Of a DNA stretch of 20,117 bases, positions 1 through 4,538 are shown piece by piece. Within the stretch, counting starts at the first letter, position 1; the number at the start of each line of letters is the position of its first letter. The stretch comes from a virus. The notes beneath the pieces were generated by a model. The model was not told the origin of the DNA and ran no database searches. It saw only the letters and a program-made list of their open reading frames with translations. The translations under genes were made by a program, and so were the position numbers. Where the stretch lies: the IMG/VR virus record IMGVR_UViG_3300025645_000604, positions 1 to 20,117 of that record; one strand, written 5' to 3'.

Positions 1-2
1 CA

Positions 3-434
3 CGTTCGAACCGTCTTGTTATGCGTTGGGCCGAATATGACAACGCGGAAATACCACTCGCCACGATTATACGTTACTATGTGTCGAACAGTGGCGGAAC
101 GCTTCATAAAATTGCACCACCAACGGGCGAACCTGGTACATGGAAACGAGCCGCTAAAGTGAGTGACGCGACGTTCAAAGCTGTAATGGCCGAACTAGAT
201 GGAATGAACGACGGTTTCACGGAAGAAGATTCAACGGGTGTCATTCACGACGAACGTATTCACACAAAGAATAAGTCGAAACACGATAAACGCGAAATGG
301 GTATTTGTGTCGGTTGGCGTGTAACGGACTGTTCGAACGTGGCGAACTTTGACCGCTCAACGGTTAATTACGACTATTACGTCGAACAAGCTGAGAAATT
401 AGTTAAACCACTCTTGACGGGCTTGTCAAAGTAG
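3..434 (+). CDS. C-terminal part of a large protein, possibly family B DNA polymerase (partial at window edge)
   Basis: The reading frame is open from the first bases of the window (codons in frame from position 3), so the ATG at 21 is probably internal and the gene starts upstream of the window. About 143 residues are visible. The last 60 residues resemble the end of family B DNA polymerases: a basic stretch with KNKSKHDKRE, then a VGWRV beta strand, then NYDYYVEQAEKLVKPLL, which recalls the D-Y-x-Y-Y-(I/V)-E motif near the C-terminus of polymerases of the Pol II/T4 gp43 type. No catalytic motif (DTD or exonuclease) is in view, so the assignment rests on tail similarity only. It could be another replication protein. 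It is followed 60 bp later by small unknown genes, and a promoter-like element lies inside its final codons. Confidence 0.5.
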   Translation, partial: RSNRLVMRWAEYDNAEIPLATIIRYYVSNSGGTLHKIAPPTGEPGTWKRAAKVSDATFKAVMAELDGMNDGFTEEDSTGVIHDERIHTKNKSKHDKREMGICVGWRVTDCSNVANFDRSTVNYDYYVEQAEKLVKPLLTGLSK

Positions 435-442
435 CGTACTGT
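414..442 (+). promoter_or_regulatory. Composite promoter/operator, site 1 (TTGAC-N6-GTCAA)
   Basis: A -35 TTGACG (414-419) and a candidate -10 TACTGT (437-442) are separated by 17 bp. The TTGAC of the -35 is the left arm of an inverted repeat whose right arm, GTCAA, is at 425-429. The site lies in the last codons of the preceding gene and about 55 bp before the gene at 497. It is one of five similar sites, all in front of small + strand genes. The -10 is weak (3 of 6 consensus bases), so the site is supported mainly by its likeness to the other four. Confidence 0.5.
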
Positions 443-496
443 TACACATAACGAAGCGCTTCACATCGGGGCGCTGATTTAACGAGGTGAATTGAT

Positions 497-757
497 ATGG
501 TAAACATAACCAACTGTAAAGTAGTCGACATTCAAGTTGAACATAATAAATCGAACGAAGCGATGTGGGCACGCATTGAAGCGTTTGAAGAACTCGACGC
601 GTATATTTACATACTTGAACGATGTGACTTTGACCGCGGCGTTACGGGTGCGTTACTTGAAAACCCCGTCACGTTACTTAAAAATATTAAACGTTGCGTT
701 GCGTCAAAGTGCAGCACCGAAATGACACGAACAATTTTATTAGAAGGATTAGTATAA
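497..757 (+). CDS. Small hypothetical protein (86 aa)
   Basis: I do not recognise this protein. The start at 497 is chosen because a good ribosome binding site (GAGGTGA) lies 6 nt upstream. The product is soluble-looking, with a hydrophobic helix-forming middle and three cysteines (near residues 8, 43 and 67, and one more near 72), with no clear CxxC pair. It is the first of three tightly coupled + genes (497, 757, 999) driven from the composite promoter at 414. Its stop overlaps the ATG of the next gene, and its last codons (E-G-L-V) contain the next gene's Shine-Dalgarno sequence. Such small early or accessory phage genes often act on host functions, but nothing in this sequence shows a specific role. 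Confidence 0.75.
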   Translation: MVNITNCKVVDIQVEHNKSNEAMWARIEAFEELDAYIYILERCDFDRGVTGALLENPVTLLKNIKRCVASKCSTEMTRTILLEGLV

Positions 758-1002
758 TGAAGATACTGGTAAACGATAGACTCATGTCGGATGAAGTAAC
801 ATTGGAGTTATATGGTGATGAGGTTACGCTAAGGGACCTTAGCCTCGAAGACGTAGAGTACATTAATCATTTTACACTCCCCGAGTTCCACATTGTGAAA
901 GTTAACAGTGAAACACGGGAAACTTTTCGGGTGATACGTATCGGTGAGTATACTTTTAAACTCCAAGAGGGCGTGTTTCGTTCAATAGAAGGATTAGTAT
1001 GA
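757..1002 (+). CDS. Small hypothetical protein (81 aa)
   Basis: Not recognised. The start is the ATG at 757, which overlaps the TAA of the preceding gene (TAATG) and has the Shine-Dalgarno GAAGGA 10 nt upstream; an in-frame upstream ATG at 694 would lie deep inside the previous gene and is rejected. The protein is acidic, begins MKILVNDRLM, and alternates short strands and turns, suggesting an all-beta or alpha/beta fold without membrane segments. It ends in E-G-L-V, the same four residues as the gene before it, because the same DNA string (GAAGGATTAGTAT) forms both gene junctions. Second gene of the 497-1259 operon. Confidence 0.75.
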   Translation: MKILVNDRLMSDEVTLELYGDEVTLRDLSLEDVEYINHFTLPEFHIVKVNSETRETFRVIRIGEYTFKLQEGVFRSIEGLV

Positions 1003-1259
1003 TGAACGATAAGGTAATTGAAGTATACGACGCTGGTTTTCAGGACGGTCGAAAAGAGCGAGACTACGACCCTAAATCTCACAGTGTGGTTTACGATACG
1101 CAACAACGAATCGAAGCGCTTACGCTTGCACTGACCGAAGCGCATCGTGTAATACTTCACGAGCTCGATTCGGGTCGCACGCCTTACCTGTTGAAAGCTG
1201 AAAACGGCGGTAAGGGTTTTGGCTATCTTGAAGATACGTTGAGTGGGATCACTCGCTAA
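999..1259 (+). CDS. Small hypothetical protein (86 aa)
   Basis: Not recognised. The ATG at 999 overlaps the TGA of the preceding gene (ATGA); a second ATG follows immediately at 1002 and either could be used. The Shine-Dalgarno GAAGGA lies about 7-10 nt upstream, inside the previous gene. The first half is charged (DAGFQDGRKERDYD), followed by a helix (residues about 35-55) with many Q, E, A and L. It ends at 1259, overlapping by 4 bp the stop of the convergent minus-strand holin candidate, with no visible terminator between the two. Confidence 0.75.
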   Translation: MMNDKVIEVYDAGFQDGRKERDYDPKSHSVVYDTQQRIEALTLALTEAHRVILHELDSGRTPYLLKAENGGKGFGYLEDTLSGITR

Positions 1260-1582
1260 TCGCCTTTAGACGACATCACTTTAATTAATTCAATGCGTAA
1301 CGCCTCGTGTGCTTGCGCATTTTGCGTTAGTTCGGCTTGCATTTGTTCGCGTTGAAGTTGTAACGCTTCTTGATGATGACGCTCAACAATGTCACGGTTT
1401 TTACGCTCGGAACGTATCTTGAAATAAATACCGACCAATAACGACACGAGCGATAACGTCAAACCGATAATCACGGCGTTCTCGTTAATCCAACCTACCG
1501 CACCACTAGCGGTCGTCGCGACGGCGATCCCTCCCGAGCTTGTAATCCCCACATTCCCGACATTTTGTGTGTGAACGCTCAT
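1256..1582 (-). CDS. Holin-like protein, one TM segment plus C-terminal coiled coil (108 aa)
   Basis: The likely start is the ATG at 1582, which overlaps the TGA of the upstream gene (ATGA, 1579-1582); a TTG at 1615 in the same frame is possible but less natural. Residues 1-30 are small and polar (G, S, T, A rich). Residues about 35-55 form a transmembrane segment beginning WINENAVIIGL. The remainder (about 57-108) is strongly charged and helical (KIRSERKNRDIVERHHQEAL, then Q/E-rich repeats), as expected of a coiled coil. This architecture fits the HP1-family phage holins, which permeabilise the inner membrane so that endolysin can act. Its position next to the endolysin at 2199 supports a lysis role. 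Function is inferred; a membrane-anchored spanin-like role is an alternative. Confidence 0.6.
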   Translation of the reverse strand: MSVHTQNVGNVGITSSGGIAVATTASGAVGWINENAVIIGLTLSLVSLLVGIYFKIRSERKNRDIVERHHQEALQLQREQMQAELTQNAQAHEALRIELIKVMSSKGD

Positions 1583-1697
1583 GCTCTTGTAACCCTTTGT
1601 AAATTGACCAACCAAGCGCGAATATCTGAATGATGATCACGATAAGCAAACCGTATTGTTGGAAAAATTGCGATAAGTTGACACCCCACCAGTCCAT
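1506..1697 (-). CDS. Possible nested small membrane protein (63 aa) overlapping both neighbours
   Basis: This frame runs through the 3' end of the 1579-2025 gene and the 5' end of the 1256-1582 gene, each in a different frame. It has its own Shine-Dalgarno (ACGAGG, 9 nt before the ATG at 1697). It encodes one clear transmembrane helix (about residues 16-33, GLLIVIIIQIFALGWSIY), followed by a charged tail with EHERSH and a CxxC. Overlapping lysis genes (for example embedded spanins) are known in phages, but there is no lipobox here, so an o-spanin role is not supported. The hydrophobicity could be a shadow of the membrane gene in the other frame. The RBS and sensible composition make it worth listing, at moderate to low confidence. 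Confidence 0.4.
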   Translation of the reverse strand: MDWWGVNLSQFFQQYGLLIVIIIQIFALGWSIYKGLQEHERSHTKCRECGDYKLGRDRRRDDR

Positions 1698-2025
1698 ATA
1701 TGGTCGCCTCGTAGTTGTTGTAAATGAGTATATGCATTCCGTGCGCTACATCATATGCTAATGCGGCATATGCTACGAGTGTGACAAGTAATATTATCGA
1801 ATGATAGAAACCTAACCATGAACCGTGACGGATCAATAATCCACCCGTTATGGTCACAATAATAGCTCTGTGCCAGTACAGTACAACACCTTGCGGGTCG
1901 AACATGTGAACGTTAGCCCATAGTAAAAAAGACATGCCACTAATCAGTAACCAAACGGTACGATGTGGTTTGTATATTAAACTTAGGATAAACGTTAGAA
2001 ACGCGACACAGAGTAAATAACTCAT
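1579..2025 (-). CDS. Multi-spanning membrane protein of the lysis region (148 aa)
   Basis: Very hydrophobic, with about four to five predicted membrane segments: residues 3-18, 24-40, 53-66, 73-93 and about 108-124. It ends in a basic tail (RFAYRDHHSD...RVTRA). The start ATG at 2025 is 2 nt after the stop of the 34-aa gene upstream and has no strong Shine-Dalgarno, so translation is probably coupled. It lies between that short gene and the holin candidate, in a leftward cluster divergent from the endolysin. A holin, antiholin or other inner-membrane lysis factor is plausible, but I cannot assign a family from sequence alone. Confidence 0.6.
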   Translation of the reverse strand: MSYLLCVAFLTFILSLIYKPHRTVWLLISGMSFLLWANVHMFDPQGVVLYWHRAIIVTITGGLLIRHGSWLGFYHSIILLVTLVAYAALAYDVAHGMHILIYNNYEATIYGLVGCQLIAIFPTIRFAYRDHHSDIRAWLVNLQRVTRA

Positions 2026-2027
2026 CG

Positions 2028-2132
2028 TTATTTTTTAGCTTTCGATTTCTTGGTCGTCACTGGCTTAACTGGTTTAGTAGCGTCACGTTGTTGTTGCTTA
2101 ACTGGTAATGTCGGTTTAGTAGCGTCAGTCAT
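2028..2132 (-). CDS. Short Lys/Pro/Thr-rich peptide with internal repeat (34 aa)
   Basis: ATG at 2132, with the strong Shine-Dalgarno GGAG 8 nt upstream. The 34 residues are almost only K, T, P, A, V and Q, with the pentapeptide DATKP occurring twice (residues 3-7 and 17-21) and a poly-basic end (KKSKAKK). The repeat is also visible in DNA as two 15-bp direct copies of GGTTTAGTAGCGTCA (2071-2085 and 2113-2127 on the + strand). It is the first gene of the leftward lysis cluster, 2 nt from the next start. Such peptides are often virion or nucleic-acid associated, but no function can be assigned. Confidence 0.6.
   Translation of the reverse strand: MTDATKPTLPVKQQQRDATKPVKPVTTKKSKAKK
2071..2127. 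repeat. 15-bp direct repeat inside the 34-aa gene
   Basis: GGTTTAGTAGCGTCA occurs at 2071-2085 and again at 2113-2127, an offset of 42 bp (14 codons), so the reading frame is kept and the DATKP pentapeptide is duplicated. Confidence 0.85.
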
Positions 2133-2157
2133 GATAATTACTCCAAGTGTGGGTTTA

Positions 2158-2166
2158 TGTTACTAT
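2158..2166 (+). promoter_or_regulatory. Extended -10 promoter for endolysin
   Basis: TG-T-TACTAT (TG at 2158-2159, hexamer 2161-2166) would start transcription near 2173, 26 nt before the endolysin ATG. No -35 is visible. The motif belongs to the same TG-N-TANNNT type seen before several minus-strand late genes. Confidence 0.4.
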
Positions 2167-2173
2167 ATGTTCA

Positions 2174-2182
2174 ATAATAACA
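2174..2182 (-). promoter_or_regulatory. Extended -10 promoter for the leftward lysis cluster
   Basis: On the minus strand, TG-T-TATTAT (TG at 2182-2181, hexamer 2179-2174) would start transcription near 2167, about 35 nt before the 34-aa gene. It lies only 7 bp from the opposing endolysin promoter, so polymerase could occupy just one of them at a time. Confidence 0.4.
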
Positions 2183-2198
2183 CACATCGGGTGGGCAT

Positions 2199-2663
2199 AT
2201 GAACAACAAATTAATTGGCGGGGCATTGTTGGCCGCTGTTGCGCTTGTTGCGGCTAACGAAGGGTTACGTACCGAATCATATCTTGATGTCGGCGGCGTG
2301 TGGACGGACTGTTACGGTCGAACCAAAGGCGTTAAACCTGGTACGACCGCGACGATTGAAGAATGCGACACGGCATTGATGAAAGAACTAATCGAACACG
2401 CCAAACCATTAGAACGCTTACCGTATCAGTTACCCGACAATGTGATCATCGCGTGGGCTGACTTCTGTTATAACGTGGGTGTCGGCGCGTGTAGTAATTC
2501 CACAGGTTACAAGATGCTCGAACGCGGTGACATTAACGGGGCGTGCGCTCAATTGTTACGTTGGAAATACGTCGATAAGAAAGATTGTTCGATTCGAGCC
2601 AATGGCTGCTACGGGATATGGAAAAGACGGCTCGTTGAGAACCGTCTTTGTGTTGGTGGCTAG
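2199..2663 (+). CDS. Endolysin, glycoside hydrolase family 24 lysozyme with signal-anchor-like N-terminus
   Basis: A 154-aa muramidase that would cut the beta-1,4 bond between MurNAc and GlcNAc in peptidoglycan to lyse the host at the end of infection. The catalytic triad pattern E-8aa-D-5aa-T of GH24 enzymes is present as Glu21, Asp30 and Thr36 in EGLRTESYLDVGGVWTDCYG. Residues 5-20 form a weakly hydrophobic, Ala/Gly-rich helix (LIGGALLAAVALVAAN) preceded by a single Lys, as in signal-arrest-release endolysins of the R21 type. Later landmarks are FCYNVGVGAC (about 89-98) and a basic GIWKRRLVENRLC end. Seven cysteines are present, which suits an enzyme activated in the periplasm. The length is normal for the family. 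The Shine-Dalgarno is GGGTGGGC-like, just before the ATG. Confidence 0.92.
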   Translation: MNNKLIGGALLAAVALVAANEGLRTESYLDVGGVWTDCYGRTKGVKPGTTATIEECDTALMKELIEHAKPLERLPYQLPDNVIIAWADFCYNVGVGACSNSTGYKMLERGDINGACAQLLRWKYVDKKDCSIRANGCYGIWKRRLVENRLCVGG

Positions 2664-2692
2664 TTGACGATCGAGTCATTATCATGTACAGT
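2664..2692 (+). promoter_or_regulatory. Composite promoter/operator, site 2 (TTGAC-N6-GTCAT)
   Basis: A -35 TTGACG (2664-2669), 17-bp spacer and -10 TACAGT (2687-2692). The inverted repeat TTGAC / GTCAT (2664-2668, 2675-2679) has one mismatch in the outer base compared with the other sites. It begins directly after the endolysin stop codon and about 40 bp before the gene at 2732. Confidence 0.55.
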
Positions 2693-2731
2693 GGATAAAC
2701 TTAAAAATAAATTTCACATTAAGGATAAGTT

Positions 2732-2956
2732 ATGAGCACCAAAAATAAGGCTATATATTGCAGTACATGCGGTGAGTCTTGCCAGCATGATGGTGCGAAT
2801 CATGTGTTCGTAAGAATTAACATTCACAACTTGCCAAAAGGTATTATTGATAAATTAAATTTTAAAGGTAACATCAACATATGCTACCCATGCGGATACA
2901 ATAAAATATATAAACCAAACTTATTAGTTAGAATTAAACGCTGGTTTAACAGCTAA
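2732..2956 (+). CDS. Zinc-ribbon small protein (74 aa)
   Basis: Four cysteines are arranged as two pairs, CSTC (residues 9-12, with a further C16) and CYPC (about 51-54), spaced about 40 residues apart, which is the layout of a zinc ribbon. Between them lies a region of short strands (VFVRINIHNLP). The C-terminus is basic and aromatic (LLVRIKRWFNS). The start at 2732 has the Shine-Dalgarno AAGGA 8 nt upstream. The gene is clearly more AT-rich than the structural genes nearby, with runs of AAA, ATA and AAT codons, suggesting separate acquisition. A role in binding nucleic acid or a host protein is only inferred. It pairs with the similar gene at 2971. Confidence 0.75.
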   Translation: MSTKNKAIYCSTCGESCQHDGANHVFVRINIHNLPKGIIDKLNFKGNINICYPCGYNKIYKPNLLVRIKRWFNS

Positions 2957-2970
2957 AAGGATAAATAAAA

Positions 2971-3249
2971 ATGAAATGTAAAACATGCAAAAGCGATATG
3001 ATAGTTGACCCAACAAGATTGTTGCTAAGCGACCCTCCTAAGCCCGCTTATTATTGTGAAGCTTGCAACCAATACAAGCTAAAAGTTAACACTCTTGGGA
3101 TGATATTGTCACGACAGGAAACAAAAGTAATCAACTTTGACGCTGTAAATTCAATAGATGATGTAAAGGCTATCTTGAAATGCTTGGATATATCTTTTCC
3201 AGCAGGTAACCGCACAAAAGACATAGATCACCTTTTAATTACTAAGTGA
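2971..3249 (+). CDS. Zinc-ribbon small protein (92 aa)
   Basis: Begins MKCKTCKSDM and has a second pair CEAC (about residues 30-33), giving a compact CxxC-N23-CxxC zinc ribbon at the N-terminus. This is followed by about 55 residues without cysteine pairs that look alpha/beta (INFDAVNSIDDVKAILKCLDI). The Shine-Dalgarno AAAGGA lies 10 nt before the ATG, 14 bp after the previous gene. Like its neighbour it is AT-rich and ends at a strong terminator. Phage proteins with this layout include many uncharacterised ones; some are anti-host or transcription-related factors. No specific function can be claimed. Confidence 0.75.
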   Translation: MKCKTCKSDMIVDPTRLLLSDPPKPAYYCEACNQYKLKVNTLGMILSRQETKVINFDAVNSIDDVKAILKCLDISFPAGNRTKDIDHLLITK

Positions 3250-3255
3250 TAAATA

Positions 3256-3278
3256 AAGCCCCGCAATTGGGGCTTTTA
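3256..3278. terminator. Bidirectional intrinsic terminator between zinc-ribbon genes and tail fibre gene
   Basis: Stem AAGCCCC (3256-3262) and GGGGCTT (3269-3275) with loop GCAATT. It is followed by TTTT on the + strand and, read on the minus strand, by TTTATTTAT. It can end both the + transcript from 2664 and the minus tail transcript, whose last gene stops at 3290. Confidence 0.88.
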
Positions 3279-3289
3279 TAATTCTAAAC

Positions 3290-4486
3290 CTAAGCCATAG
3301 TTATTGCCTTTACTACGCCTCCGCTATCTTTGAATGATAGTGCTCCAGTTGCTGAGTTAACAAATAAGCTCAAGTTTTCCGCAGAAGCTGACGCTATCGG
3401 GTCTAATCTGACCTGTTTTAGCCACGCGATATTAAAGCCTCTTGTAGATATCCCTAAGTCTTGGGTTCCGCTAGCGGGTCTAAGTGCGTAGTTTTTGGTT
3501 GAGTTCTCAAGAACTAACCTTTCTGCTGAATTGGATACCCATTGGTGAGCGTAGTCCCCTTCAACACCCCATTGCACTGTTGTTAAGCTAGATGATGCAT
3601 ATCCCTTTGGCGCACCTACTGTACCAACCCAGCTAAGTGGAACGCCAACCATTGGTTTACTGGCTCCAAATATAGCTCTTGAGGTAAATGCGGATTCACC
3701 TCCGACTAATACTTTACCAGCCGCGGGTGCGTACAACGTGTATCCTACCGCTTGAGTAGTCCAAAAGGCGTAATTTCCAGTGGCGCCCTTTGTTTGGTTG
3801 TGAACTTTAATACCAAACTGATTCGATACTGCGTCAAATCTACCGAGCGAATCAAGGTCTTTAGCTTCAAAGTGGAATAGTTCACCTACAGTGGACGCTG
3901 CACCTGTAAGAGTAGGCCAACTGATGTATCCGCCCCAAGTCGCAATGCTCCCCTCACCCGAAAATTTAGCTCTGTTCTGATAACTGAACTGGTGTGACTG
4001 AGCGTGAGTTCCTGCTATTTCTGTTGTCGAATCGAATGTACCGTAAGTACCACTATCTGTAGCATTGCTAATAATTGTTCTGTCAGCAAATGCGTGGCAG
4101 TCTGTTAGCGTGGTTAGTGTGCGAGCCGTTACAAATGCGTCTCTTAGTGCTGCACCAGTTATATGCGTTGGGCCAGCTACGAAACGTTCAAACCTCGGAG
4201 CTAAAGGTACATATGACGTAAAGTCTATAGAACTTGCGGGCTTACTAAAAGCTTTCAAAGCATCCAAACGTTGCGATGCGATAGCCGTGTCAGGTAGGCC
4301 GTTTGGCGTGATACCTGCATCAGCTAATAACGCGGTGTCGAAGCCCTCGTGGTCATTCGCCCAATCTGCATTTAACGGTGTGCCGTCGCGAGCGCCGGGG
4401 ACCGTCTCGTTTTTAAACGACCCGAATGGGTAATCCGTGTCGGCCGCATTAGCGCGAGGGGTGAATCGATCGAATATTTTTAACAT
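3290..4486 (-). CDS. Tail fibre / receptor-binding protein 2 (398 aa)
   Basis: Residues 1-85 are a near-copy of the N-terminus of the fibre at 4539-6767 (MLKI..FTPRA..AD..YP.GSFK, PGARDGTPL, ND.EGF..AL.ADAG, SQRL.ALK.FSKP), so this is the part that attaches the fibre to the baseplate. The remainder is unrelated: Ser/Thr/Gly-rich beta structure ending in LSLFVNSATGALSFKDSGGVVKAI, a C-terminus typical of phage tail fibres whose last strands contact the receptor or aid trimerisation. The start ATG has the Shine-Dalgarno GGAG 9 nt upstream. It is the last gene of the tail operon, stopping just before the terminator at 3256. No chaperone gene follows. Confidence 0.8.
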   Translation of the reverse strand: MLKIFDRFTPRANAADTDYPFGSFKNETVPGARDGTPLNADWANDHEGFDTALLADAGITPNGLPDTAIASQRLDALKAFSKPASSIDFTSYVPLAPRFERFVAGPTHITGAALRDAFVTARTLTTLTDCHAFADRTIISNATDSGTYGTFDSTTEIAGTHAQSHQFSYQNRAKFSGEGSIATWGGYISWPTLTGAASTVGELFHFEAKDLDSLGRFDAVSNQFGIKVHNQTKGATGNYAFWTTQAVGYTLYAPAAGKVLVGGESAFTSRAIFGASKPMVGVPLSWVGTVGAPKGYASSSLTTVQWGVEGDYAHQWVSNSAERLVLENSTKNYALRPASGTQDLGISTRGFNIAWLKQVRLDPIASASAENLSLFVNSATGALSFKDSGGVVKAITMA

Positions 4487-4502
4487 GTGTAAGGCTCCGA
4501 AT

Positions 4503-4524
4503 TAGCGCTCAACGTTGAGCGCTA
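4503..4524. repeat. Perfect 22-bp palindrome between the two fibre genes
   Basis: The arms TAGCGCTCAA and TTGAGCGCTA flank a central CG with no mismatch. It sits in the 52-bp gap between the stop of the SGNH fibre (4539) and the start of the second fibre (4486). No T-run follows on either strand, so it is not a standard intrinsic terminator. It could be an RNA stabilising hairpin, a processing site, or a protein-binding or recombination site. Confidence 0.9.
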
Positions 4525-4538
4525 CAATGTGATCACTA

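Noticed and set aside
460-480. AGCGC...GCGCT hairpin before the gene at 497 as a terminator
   Set aside because: Only five base pairs with an 11-nt loop and no T-run; too weak to call.
867-1160. 97-aa minus ORF over the small + genes
   Set aside because: Antisense to two tightly coupled + genes and lacks a Shine-Dalgarno.
4065-4433. 122-aa + ORF and similar + frames inside the fibre genes (4636, 5121, 6388)
   Set aside because: Antisense shadows of well-supported fibre genes, without promoters or RBS.
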